60,287 bases of DNA from Chromera velia (Eukaryota; Sar; Chromeraceae), in contig JAHBMJ010005943.1 in NCBI GenBank assembly GCA_018398765.1, positions 1 through 60,287 on the forward strand, in the 5' to 3' direction. The position numbers and the translations under genes were made by a program. How positions within the stretch are numbered: position 1 is the first letter of the stretch; each line of letters opens with the position of its first letter. Below the pieces are notes generated by a model. That model did no database searches. It had not been told where the DNA came from and was given only the letters and a program-made list of their open reading frames with translations. Of the stretch, positions 1-10,565 are shown one piece after another.

Positions 1-98
1 TTCCCCTTCTCGAGTTCATCCTCGCTCAGGCAAACAGCGGGGCCGCACTCCCCAAGCCCAACGCAAAAGCCAACGTGCATCCCGCTCTGGCTTGTTGA
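1..98 (+). pseudogene. 3' end of a second copy of the Ala-Lys-tail protein, cut by the window edge
   Basis: Reading the plus strand from base 3 gives 31 codons ending in TGA at 96-98. The first part (PLLEFILAQANSGAALPKP) matches the segment just before the lysine tail of the minus-strand gene at 2942-3742. Bases 1-60 are the exact reverse complement of 3085-3144. After that the two diverge: this copy has only one Ala-Lys step and then a short unrelated end (NVHPALAC), while the full gene has a long AK repeat. The upstream part lies outside the window, so it may be a functional paralogue or a degenerate duplicate. The two copies are convergent, with about 2.8 kb between them. Confidence 0.55.
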
Positions 99-601
99 TG
101 CCACGCTGTCTTTCGAAACCGTTTGCGGAGACTTTCTTCTTTGAGGAGGTTGGTACTAGTTGGCAGTAGAAAAGCCTGCGAGAGATTGAGTGCTTCAGTG
201 CGTTCAGGGCTAGGTTCAGGGTTTGGAAGGGCGCGTCGATGGTGCACGCAAAAAGTTGGTGAAAACGTAAAGAAATGAAGGCATCTTAACATTCATTGTT
301 CTGCGATATTAATATAATATATGTAATATATGGGCTCGTCCCGGAGCTTCACCAAATCATTTATGCTCTTTTATGTTCGATGATATTCCTTTTAGCACTG
401 GGATAGGATGAAATACTAGAAATTTGGAAACTTGGACTCAAATTAACGCCCTTTTTATTTTTTGCCTAATTTTTAATTTTTAAAAAAATAAGCGCTAGAT
501 TGGGCATTAAAATTCGCGGAAGTCGGCGGTACGACCAGTCATAATTAGTTATAGACTCCTAACGCGGACTCACTAGATTGACTGATTTGATTAATCAATT
601 G

Positions 602-1820
602 ATTGATTCACTAGGCGTAGGATATCAAAATCAAATAATAAAACATAACATCATTTTTTCCAGTTTTTTTTTTTAATATTTGATTTTGATTTTTTTTATT
701 TTTAAAACTAGTTTTGAATTAAACGATCAAGACCTAGGTCAAGTCATTTCAAAACACTAGTCGAGATGTAAGTTCTAACTGCTTTGATCTTTTTTATAAA
801 AATCTACGAAACACTTTATTTACAATTGTTTTCATTAAGATACATTGAGAGCAAAGACAATGACCTTAATCACAGCTTTTAGGCTTGGAGAATAGAATGA
901 GGCTCTAGCACATCGTAGTGATCCCCTTCCACTTTCTGCTGCCAAAGCAAAAAAATTTTTTTCTTTATCTCCTTTTTACCTAGGATACACAGTCTTTTGT
1001 ACACATCAGTTTCTTTTCCAAAGACGTGAATCCGCACGTCTTTCATGAATGAGAAGCAAATCATTTCCACATACCCACCCCATACACGCCCTTCAATGAG
1101 GCGACCTTCCAGAGCACGGGCATATTTGTCTATGTCAAGACTCCATCTGCCGGACAGGCCCTCATTGGACAGAAGGCCGAGTCTCTTAACTTTGTCGGCA
1201 CAACAGAGCGTAATCTAGTAACCTTCCTCCCTCCCGATCGGTGTGCCAAACATAAGGGTCTCACCACTCCCCACTGTTCAAATAAAATTGGTGATCCCGG
1301 AAAGGTGAGACTCGCACGTCCCTCCGAATTTGCGGGAGAAGCAATGATACAGACATCTTCCATCCCCCGGCACTTTCGTAACAGGGGTCCTGTTGCCCGT
1401 AATCCCAGGCACAAAGACTGGAGTTCCAAAAAATGAAGGTTTCAGAGTTCCAAAAAATGCGAAAGGTAAAAATGAAGATGCCAGCGGGGAATCAAGGGTG
1501 GGTTGGTGGATGGGCAGAGGTGCCAATCAGAGTTATTGAAATTCTTGAAGAGGGAAATGCAAAAATTGTGTAAGTCAGCCTATCGTGTACAGACTAACTT
1601 CAAAATTTATCTCCATAAAAATCGATAAAATTGCTTTCAAAAATCCTAAAACAATAAATTTGAATTTTTGAAGACGTTTTTAGGTGACCAGAAGGTCCTA
1701 GTAGTAACCTATAGGTCAAATTATACATTTTTTATATTTGAATCATATCATCATTTTTTTTTTGTTTTGATTATTATTTTTGATTATTGTTTTTAATATC
1801 CTACGCTTAGTTGATTCATT
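602..1820. repeat. Imperfect inverted-repeat pair enclosing about 1.2 kb
   Basis: The left arm near 602-643 (core CTAGGCGTAGGATATCAAAA) has an inverted, imperfect counterpart near 1765-1820 (core TTAATATCCTACGCTTAG). Both arms lie in AT-rich DNA and sit beside poly-T tracts. The inside (about 870-1560) is less AT-rich than the arms and holds an open reading frame. This is the layout of a small terminal-inverted-repeat transposon, but no target-site duplication could be defined and the arms are short, so the assignment is tentative. Confidence 0.35.
1053..1436 (+). CDS. Open frame of 127 codons inside the inverted-repeat segment, unidentified
   Basis: From the stop at 1050-1052 to the TGA at 1434-1436 the plus strand stays open for 127 codons. 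The translation has an ordinary residue mix (for example ATFQSTGIFVYVKTPSAG and RNLVTFLPPDRCAKHKG) and no low complexity. There is no ATG in the first two thirds, so it would have to be an internal or terminal exon, or a decayed transposon gene. It lies between the arms of an inverted-repeat pair, which favours mobile-element cargo. I do not recognise the family. A chance open frame cannot be excluded. Confidence 0.3.
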   Translation, partial: EANHFHIPTPYTPFNEATFQSTGIFVYVKTPSAGQALIGQKAESLNFVGTTERNLVTFLPPDRCAKHKGLTTPHCSNKIGDPGKVRLARPSEFAGEAMIQTSSIPRHFRNRGPVARNPRHKDWSSKK

Positions 1821-2941
1821 GAAGGCACTGGCACTGTAGTAAAGATTTTAAGTCACTTTGTCACCAAGGGGCCGCCGGGCTGGACACTAGGCCGGACATG
1901 ATTCCAGGACATCATTATTATCATGCATTATCGCCATTGGCCCATAATGCCGCCCATTTGACGCTAAATTCAACGTTGCATTTGTTAATTCATGCGAATT
2001 ACCAATTAATATTTCAAGCACTGAGGCCAATCTTCAAATCACATAAATTTATAATCATAATTCATTAATCTGAAATAATTTTGTACTTGTATACGTCACA
2101 AAAAAATGCATAAATAATTCTTTAAGTTGAATGATAGTTGAATCAAAACTTTTACATTGTATCATTCTCAATTTTGTTGTGCGCCCAGTGGTCATTGAGA
2201 ACAGAGGCATGCAGAAGATCAACCCAGCACATCGGTTGTACATGGAATTGATTTGCTTGTTTTGCTTGCGATGGGACCTCCATTGCTGCTCATGCATGAG
2301 CGTGGTAATCAATGAATGCATGACAGGCACGCATTTAAAGATTCTCTTTCACATCAGGTAAGCCTCGCAGCTGAAGTGTGCACGTCGTCAGTCGATTCTC
2401 GTTGGATCCTTCAAGATCTGCCAGCGCAGCTTGGCTTGGACGCGCTTTTCGATTTCATGGGCCGGCTGTGTGCTGATGGAGCCCTCTTTGCGCAGCGACA
2501 TCACCATCAATGCATGTCGTGTGACGGACAAAGAAACCAAGAAGTGAAAGGTTCGCACAAAGAGGATGAGTCAAACAGACAGACGCACGCACGTGCCAAC
2601 CCTGCCAAAAGCACAAACATCGAATCCCCTTGATTGCCGGAGCTATCGGACAAGCCCCAGCCCCCTGTTGCTTCTCCCCAATCCCTTTTGTGTCCAAACC
2701 CCTCATGATCCATACAGGCAGGCAGGTGGCGGAGAATCGTTGCTAATCGTTTCAGACTTGAGTGCGGGATCCATGCAGGCTGCTAAATGATTGCATGATT
2801 GGTTGACCCTTGGTTAAGTTGGCTTTGATTTTGTCGACCAATTTCACCCCCCTTCCCCCCTCTTCCTTGTCTCTCTGGCTTCGAAAGCGACAGAGACTTC
2901 GAATTTTTTGTTCAGAAAGGGGGGGACTTGAAGAAGGAAAC
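1437..2941. other. Intergenic, no convincing gene
   Basis: Bases 1560-2200 are AT-rich with poly-T tracts, and 2200-2900 return to mixed composition. Short open frames exist on both strands (up to about 105 codons at 2316-2633), but none shows a recognisable domain, clear splice signals or consistent coding texture. The region contains the 3' flanks of the two convergent Ala-Lys-tail gene copies. Confidence 0.5.
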
Positions 2942-3742
2942 TTACTTCTTCTTGGCAACTGCCTTGGTCTTGGGCTTGACGGTGGATGTCTTGGCCTTCG
3001 CTTTAGCTTTGGGGGAGGCGGCCTTGGGTGCAGCCTTGGCCTTTGCCTTGGCCTTGGCCTTCGCCTTAGCCTTGGCCTTGGCTTTGGGCTTGGGGAGTGC
3101 GGCCCCGCTGTTTGCCTGAGCGAGGATGAACTCGAGAAGGGGAACTTCGGTGGATCCGATGAGGACACAGGGGCCCTTGGAGGGAGTTGCCTTCATCTGC
3201 ACGTCCTGGCCGTTGACTTCGTAGAGCTCGGGCCCCCTCTTGACGATCTGAACGCCCAACTCGGGGTTGGCGTGGACGAAGTCAGAGAGGGCCTGGTCGA
3301 GCTCCGAGAGGGAAGCCTCGGCGGGGGCAGGGACGGTCTTGAGGAAGGCGGCGGCGTCGGTCACGGGGGGGAGGGCACGCTCGGCGGACGGCTTCTCGAC
3401 CACATGCCTCATGTGAAGCTCTGCCTCGTGACTGGCAAGACGGAGGGACAGGTCTTGAGCGCTGGTCTTGAGGACTGCCATCTCATAGTTGAGGTTGCGG
3501 ATCATTGCTTTGCAGGCTTCGAGATCCTGTCGGGCGACGTGGTATCCCCTGAAGAGAGGTTCGTGTCCTGTCTGGGTGATCATGGGGGGGCGTGCAGTAA
3601 CGATGGGGGGGGGAGAGAGGGAGGTGACAGAGGCAACAGACACACGGGGGGTCTCACGGACTGTCCGCAGGGGGAAGGCGGGGTAGGGCATCATGGGGGG
3701 GGGTCCGGGTCGGAGAATGGGGGCGGAGATGGACGCACGCAT
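2942..3742 (-). CDS. Protein with Pro-rich N-terminus, short helical middle and long Ala-Lys repeat tail
   Basis: Single open exon of 266 residues, starting at the ATG at 3742-3740; the open frame extends a little further upstream but without an ATG. Residues 1-65 are rich in Pro, Ser and Thr. The middle (HVARQDLEACKAMIRNLNYE onward) looks helical. A folded-looking block ends in CVLIGSTEVPLLEFILAQAN. The last 55 or so residues are an almost pure Ala-Lys alternation broken by short Pro/Ser steps, ending in AKKK. Such tails resemble histone H1-like or other nucleic-acid-binding basic tails, so a nuclear, DNA- or RNA-associated role is possible. That is an inference from composition only; I do not recognise the family. 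A partial second copy lies inverted at 1-98. Confidence 0.65.
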   Translation of the reverse strand: MRASISAPILRPGPPPMMPYPAFPLRTVRETPRVSVASVTSLSPPPIVTARPPMITQTGHEPLFRGYHVARQDLEACKAMIRNLNYEMAVLKTSAQDLSLRLASHEAELHMRHVVEKPSAERALPPVTDAAAFLKTVPAPAEASLSELDQALSDFVHANPELGVQIVKRGPELYEVNGQDVQMKATPSKGPCVLIGSTEVPLLEFILAQANSGAALPKPKAKAKAKAKAKAKAKAKAAPKAASPKAKAKAKTSTVKPKTKAVAKKK

Positions 3743-3938
3743 GAGGGTGAGGGGGCGTGAAAATGAGGAAAAAGGACGGAAATATGACGATACGGAGTGT
3801 TCTTTCAACTGATAAGGGAGACAAGACTTTTAAGACGGCTGGGTTTTTACCGATTTCTACTAAAGACAATTCGGAGACAAGCCTGATTACGAAGCGGCTT
3901 GTGTTTGCATACATGGTTAATTCGAAATTGAACGTCAA

Positions 3939-5615
3939 TCAACGACCCCTACCACGACCCCTCCTTCCACCTCCAGAGCCATGACCCCCCCCACGAGAGG
4001 CGAACCCTGCCCAATCTGTGTCTCCGTGCCGTCTGTCGTCTCTCCGCTCTCCACCCTGACCTCTCCGGTCCTTGTCACCCCTGTCTCTGTCTCTGTCTCC
4101 ATAACCACCCCTATCTCTGTCGTGATCTTTGTCTCTTGAAGTGGCAAAAGCATTGTGGGCCCCTCCATGCCCCCCCCCTCCTCTTCCTCCTCTGTTACCA
4201 CCTCCACGCAGACGGTCGTCTCTGTCTCTGTCGTGGTCTCTGTCTCTATCATCCCGTCTCTGATTTCTTCCATCTCTGTCTCTGTCTCTTCCTGGCGGCT
4301 GCTGGTGCTGTCGGAACTCTTTCTCCCATTGGTGCTCTTCCCTCATATCCCTTTCCCCTCCCCTCTCTCTGTCTCTGTTCTGCCCCCCTCCCCCTCGAGA
4401 CTGCTTCCCATCTCTGTCTCTGTCTCGTTCCTGATCATGGAAACTGTCTCCCCCCCCTCGCCCCTTGTCGCCTCGATGTTTGGCAACCCAGTTAGAAGAG
4501 GAGCCCAGTCCCCGACTGGGCTCCTCCGATTCCCTCGCTCCCAGCCGCTCTTGCTCTCTCTCTCTGTCCTTCCCCCTCTCCCCAACGCCGTTCTCTCGCC
4601 CCCCATCCCGGGGCCTGCCTTCGTTCAAGTGGCTGCTCGGCGCTCTGAAGAGAACAACAAAAGACATGGGAGGAGGGACGGAAGGGGAACAATTGTCAGA
4701 CCCGAGAGAGAAGAACGTTTACTTCACGTTCGGAATTTACAGCCGACAACCAAGGCTTGAAGAACAAAGTAACCACAAGCAGAGAAGAGAGGCAGACTGA
4801 TTTCTGCGGGCGGCTACTTCACCCGGCCACCAGCCTCCTTAGCCTCCTTCGTATCGCTGAGTTTGTTTCAGCAAACAACTCTTTTAGAGACGAGGCTGAG
4901 AAAAAGACGCAAGATGGAGCAGGAGAGAAGAGCTGGCTTGTTGAAAGCAGTTCAGCCCAACAGAAACAAGAAAGCAAAAAAGGAGGAAGAGACGTGCAGA
5001 CAAAGTACTTCGACCAACCCCTGCCTGAAGTCGAAAGAAGAAGAAACGTCCGCTTGCTGCCTCTCCCCGTCTCCTCCTCCTCCTCCTCTCGAATACTCCT
5101 CCCCTCCCCCCCCTCTTCCCCCCCCTCCTCCGCGTCTCTCCCCTTTCGGAGGCGCAAAGTCTCTCGTGAAAAGTTGGGACTCTGCAGGAATGGAGGTCTC
5201 TTTCTTCTCCTCCTTCTTCCTGAACGCGACCTGCGTCTGCTGTGCATGGTGACCTCGGCTCCCCCCTCCACTCGACGGCGTTCCCTCCCCCTCTCTGTCT
5301 CTGTCTCTGCCTCCCCCCCTCTCTGCCTCGTCCCGACCAGGAGGACGGGCCATGATCTGCACGAACGGAGGGGATGAATCGTGAGAGCAAATCGAGCAAC
5401 ATGAATGGTCGAAGAAAAGGAGAGCTTGGCAGACGCGCGGGTCAAGCGAAGCGAGGGGGACAAAGAGAAGGCACAAGACGGGGACCTAACGGCCACCCTG
5501 CTCTTCTCTGTTCTACGCAACGCAACGCAACACCCAGAACCGCCAAAACTCAAGAGACGAGGGACTGTCCAAGCCCACGCATCACGTGTACAAACACACA
5601 AATGGACACCGCTCA

Positions 5616-5646
<31 letters not shown>

Positions 5647-8600
5647 TGGCACACACGTTCCCCTGCCCCTCTGACCCTCACGGGCTGCTGCTGCATTGTC
5701 TTGTTGGTCCCCTCCTTCCCGTCTCTTCCCTTCGAGGCCTGGGTGTCCTGATCAGCCCCCTTCTGCATGGAGGGAGAGACGGGGAGACCAGACAAGAGAA
5801 GCGCAACCGTATTACAATCAACCAGCAAGAATCCCTCACAGCATCCACTGGGATAATCAACCGCCCGTGATCTGTGATCCCTCCTCCTCAAGAGACTTAC
5901 ATACCGCTTGCTGTTCTTCATCATCTCGCGCATCTTGACAATGCCAACAAGGAGAAGAAGCGAAAGAAAGACGCCCTTCCTTCGACAGTTTCTTCATCCG
6001 CGCACTCCAGTGTCTATGCTCCTCTCGCCTCCTCACACTCTATCGCCAAATTGCATCAAAATAAGGGAAAAGAGCTACAACAGAAGACAAGGCCAAAGCA
6101 AAACCTGCGTGCCAGCTTAATTGTGTTTGGACAGAGAGTGAACGCTGTCGACTGACTGACCGGTTTGTACGATGCCATTCCGCTGCAGGCAAGACACAGG
6201 GAAAAAAGGGAGCGGGGACTGGGATAATGAGAAACACCAACGATTTCTGACTTGAGACCCACGAAGGCAATCAATCTAACAGAGAGAGTGCAATGAAAGA
6301 AAGAAAAAACAAAGGGGCGGGGGAATGTTGATCGATTCGTTCCGGGATTTGACTCCTTTATCTTTTCTTTCTGTTTTTCTTTCTTCCTTTCTGCTTCTCT
6401 TTCTTTCCTCCTTTCTTTCGCTCACTCACCGTCCACGAACTCGCACGGGCTCCTTCTCCTTGTCAGCCTCTGCATCTCCCCTGTCTGCTGGTCTGTCTCT
6501 GTCTCTATTCATGGTCTTGGAGGCAGCGGCTGCTGAAGAAGAAGAAGCGTCGGCCTTGACCCACATCTTTGCAGGGGCTACAGCATCTGCTCCCTGGTCT
6601 CTCTCTCTCGTCATGCTGTCCGGATGGTTTTCCCCCCCTCGTCCTCTCTCTCTTTCCATGCGCAGTCTTTCTCTTTCCCTTTCTCTCCTTTCTTTTTCTT
6701 TTGCCCTCTCTCGCTCCATGTCCTGTCGCCTCTCGCGTTCTAATTCCATCCGCCTCTCCCTGTCCTTCTCCTGTTTCACCTGTCTCTCTCTCTCCCTCGC
6801 CTCTCGTCTCCTCAACCTCTCTCGTTCTCTGCGCTCTTTCTCCTCTTTCGCCTTCTGCCTCTCTTCCTTCAGCCTCTGCCTCTCGGCCTCCTTCTCCCTC
6901 TCCCTCTCTGCCCGGTCTCTGCGGCCAGACGGCGGTCGTCCCTTTGCCTGCAAGCACCATATTACATGGTGAGTGATATGCATGCATACGCAAGCAAACA
7001 GATGATACAGCAGAAGATCGCCCGACGGCCTGAGCCTTCAAACTTTGCAGAAGCACTCAAGAAAGTCGGTCTGGTCTCTTTTCGCACATGAGAAGTTTGT
7101 GTAGCTGCTCTACAAAAGTGATCGGTTGCAAGGTAAAGGAGGAGAGGTGGGTTACGGTAGAGTGAAACACCGACAGATGCATGAACGGATGGATAGATGG
7201 ACAAAAAGAAAGGAGAGACGGGGAAAAGAGTAAGAAAGGAAGGGCGGGAAAAAACTAAAAGAAGGAAGGGAAACACAAAGGACCTCACTCACCTCAGCTC
7301 CCCCCAACGACTTGACTCTGTATCTGTCCTTGTCTCTGTTTTCCAACATTCTCACCAACGGTGTCACGAAAATCTTCCGTCCACCTTCGTCTTCCTTCTG
7401 TTCTACACTCTTCGGCAAAGCCCCTGTTCCCAGTGGAGCTACCGCCTCCTTCTTCCTCTGCTCATCCAACCAACCCTCCAACGTGCCTGCCTCAGACCTT
7501 TGGAGGAATTCCTGGAAGAATCCATCTGCACACACGCTCTCTCTCATACGTTTATTCAGACCGCAAAGCAAAGGGAAAACAACAAACAAAGGTACGAGAA
7601 CATCCCATCCGTTATTTCTGCCTCCTGGTTCTCTCTCTGGTCTTTGCAGTGAGTATCAGCAAAGTCATCCAAGCTCTTCCCTTCGACCTCGTCAACCTGC
7701 TCAAACCTCTCTCCAAGTCTCTCTCTCTTGAGGCGAAAATGTCGGAAAGGGTCTCTACTCATCTCTGTACATGCTCATGTGTCTCGCTCCTTTTAGTAGC
7801 CTCCTTCTCTTCCGACATGTGACTCTCTCTCTCTCCCTCCCTCACCTTGTCTATCTATGTGTCCATCTTTGTGAACACTCCCTTAAACACAAAACAAGTT
7901 GACATACACAGACTGAGAGACACACAAACACAGGCGAAAGAACAGACCCTTGTCGATGGTTCCACTCCGAGGGTCCTCTCTTTCCTTCGCCTTCGGGAGT
8001 TTCTGGTAGGGGGCCATTGCGGCGACAGCTCGAAAGTGCTCACCTGCAGTGCGGGGGGGAGGGAGGGGGTGAGACGGAAGGGGAGTCGGAGGTGGGCTTC
8101 CTGAAAGAACCAAAACAGGGGCAAAACCAAGGTGGTCGACAGAAAGACGGACAGTCTGTATGTTGCTTCTTCTCCCTTCTTTTCCTCATGTACACAACAG
8201 ACAGACAGACAGACAGACAGAAAGACAGAAAGACAGAAAGACAGAAAGAAAGAAAGAAAGAAACACAGACAGACAGACAGACAGAAAGAAGGAACAAAGA
8301 CAAAAGAACAGAACAAACAATCGAACAACGTGGGCAGGGGGCCCGAAAGGTGAGAGATAAGCGCCCCTTGCCTCTCCACCTCGCGACAGACTTTTACATG
8401 ATCACTGGGTTCACACGTTAATCCTCTGCTGCTTCCACAGACAGACTATATCGTCCTTTCTCTCCAGACAGACAGACAGACAGAATATATCGTCTTTTCT
8501 GACAGACAGAGTATATCGTCTTTTCTTCTCTTCACTGTTTCCGACAGACAGAGAGACAGACAGACAGACTATATGTTTATTCTTCTTCTCCCTCTTTTTC

Positions 8601-8631
<31 letters not shown>

Positions 8632-8866
8632 ATATATCGTCTTTTCTGACAGACAGACAGACAGACAGAATATATCGTCTTTTCAGACAGACAGACAGAC
8701 TATATGTTTCTTCTTCTCCCTTCTTTTCTTCATGAACACAACAGACAAAAAGAAAGAAAGAACAAAGACAAAAGCACAGCACCAACAATCAAACAGCGTG
8801 GGCAGGGGGCCCGAAAGGTGAGAGTTAAGCGCCCCTTGCCTCTCCAGCTCCCGACAGACTTTCACC

Positions 8867-8900
<34 letters not shown>

Positions 8901-8940
8901 TATGTTTCTTCTTTTTCTCCCTCCTTTTCTTTATGAACAC

Positions 8941-8978
<38 letters not shown>

Positions 8979-10565
8979 AATCGTCAGATGCAAGGTCCCG
9001 AAACAAAGTCGAAGAGGACCAGACATGAAAAACAAACACAAAAGAAAGTGAACCGAATCTCTTCGACCCCCTTCCCTCCTTGGCATGAAGCAATGAAAGC
9101 AAGGCAAATCACAAAACGATCAACATGGAACGGGACAGGCAGGAGGGAATGCAGGAAGGAAAAGAAAGGTCGGGAGAGAAAGTAAGCGACGAAGGGAATG
9201 AGAGGGGAAGACAGACAACAAAGACATGCATGCACAGCACCACTGTCTCCCCTCCCCTCTCCGCCCCCCTCCCCCTTCCCGTCTCTTGGGTGACTGACTG
9301 ACCCCGATCATCCACAAACAGTTGTCCCTGCACACACATCACAGGCAACCAACCCAACGAAGGAACAAGCATCACGGATACACATGCATCCAGGCAGAGA
9401 CACCGTGGAGAGAGCGCAGTGAAGCGTTTTCTATATGGAAAGGAGACACTCCGTCAATGAAAGAAAATACCGGGACAAATGCAAAGGTCGCCAGCGCTCT
9501 TCAGATGGAGTCGCTGGGCGGGCGGGAGGATACTGAAGAAACCCCATGCAGCCAGGATAGCCCTCAGACAGACAAAGAGACCACGCCGTTTTCTTGCGTG
9601 GTTCCCTTCCCTTTCTCCTCACGGAAAAAGATGACACGAAGACAGAAGCCCAAAACGCACACCAGAAAAGAGATGGGAGGCAGACCGCGTGTACAGGATA
9701 CATACAGCAAGGACGGAAGAAAATCACCCTCTGTCTGTGCAGGGAGTGCTGTGCACTGACATGGTACTGCTTGATGAACACCTCAGCAGCCGCCACGCTG
9801 TCAAAGTTCAGGTAGCACCTGCTGTTCACACTCGACTTGGCCAGAGTTTTGCTGCAAGAACACAAAAGGAATGTAAGTCATGTGATCCTCACACATGTCA
9901 GAGACAAAAGCAACAGCGCCAGAGACCTCACAAACGAGCTCACGCAAATGTCCCGAAGACACAACGATCTACTCAGGGCAGTGAAGGATGGAGCTCCCGG
10001 GGGACATACAGCACCATGTGTAGATATAGACAGGGAGGAGGAGGCCTATGAATGAAGAGAGGCCGATGTTCGGCGGTGCAGCATGATGAGATTCTCTCTG
10101 GACACAGTCGTGCATCCAGCCCCCTTTCCCGATCTGCAGAATACTCTGATACACGACCAGTACATCGTCTCACTTTCTTTCAGTAGTGTGCATGCACTTC
10201 GCACTCTCTCTACGGTCTCCTCACCTTCGCTTCCCGGAGACGAATCTCTTCCACGTGACTGAGTCTGCCCATTTAGCGATCGTCTCCGAGAACTTCTCCT
10301 CTGTCAGGGTGGGAGGGAGCAGCCTCACGACAACTGCATACTTGCAAGAAGACAGGAAGAGAAATTGCGGATAGATCAGCGAGCACAAACGAAGAAGTTG
10401 GAGTGCGTGAGTGGAGGAAAAGCGACCGGTAGAGATGCCGCACAGAAACACACAAAAAGAGGGTTCACGATTGTCCATCCCAGCTTCCCGCTGACCTTTC
10501 GCACGATCTTTCGAATTGATTACCGGAATGTACCGGATCTGCACGGCTGCTCCTGTGGCAGCCAT
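3939..10565 (-). CDS. UPF3: UPF3 family nonsense-mediated mRNA decay factor
   Basis: Ten exons (minus strand, 5' to 3'): 10565-10524, 10340-10225, 9851-9761, 9327-9303, 8043-7948, 7525-7293, 6947-6430, 6182-6161, 5356-5019, 4644-3939. All phases fit and give 728 residues. Residues 1-130 are the Smg-4/UPF3 RNP-like domain: VVVRLLPPTLTEEKF, then NSRCYLNFDSVAAAEVF, GQLFVDDRG and AMAPYQKLPK followed by GTIDKDGFFQEFL, in the order known from human UPF3B. A TPLVRML segment near residue 180 matches the conserved TPLL region. Residues 202-373 are a charged Arg/Glu/Lys helix. The 22-nt exon encodes GMASYKP near residue 375, placed like the exon-junction-complex-binding motif of human UPF3B. The C-terminus is RGG/RD-rich. 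UPF3 bridges the exon junction complex and UPF2 during surveillance of premature stops. The last three exons rest on phase and composition and are less certain than the first six. Confidence 0.85.
8140..9000. repeat. Intronic (ACAG)n-rich dispersed repeat, several tandem copies
   Basis: This lies inside the UPF3 intron 8044-9302. A composite unit recurs: a poly-ACAG tract, a TATATGTTTCTTCTTCTCCC segment, ATGAACACAACAGAC, and a unique block with GGGCCCGAAAGGTGAGAG and AAGCGCCCCTTGCCTCTCC. Copies are clear at about 8150-8440 and 8580-8870, with a partial copy at 8880-9000. The same blocks occur in reverse orientation at about 58700-59500, so this is a dispersed family and not just a local microsatellite. 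Confidence 0.75.

Noticed and set aside
7596-7764. Candidate UPF3 exon between exons 5 and 6 (RHFRLKRERLGERFEQVDEV)
   Set aside because: It has splice-like borders, but exon 5 joins exon 6 in perfect phase and matches the human UPF3 order without it. It is probably intronic, or at most an alternative exon.
8132-8421. Long Thr-Asp-Arg-Gln repeat proteins read from ACAG and TGTC tracts (also 8411-9051 and 58743-59511)
   Set aside because: Translations of microsatellites; the tracts lie in an intron or in repeat DNA and are open in several frames at once.
10020-10133. Candidate UPF3 exon between exons 2 and 3
   Set aside because: All phase combinations with exon 2 lead to a stop or no donor; the direct 2-3 junction is in phase and fits the family alignment.
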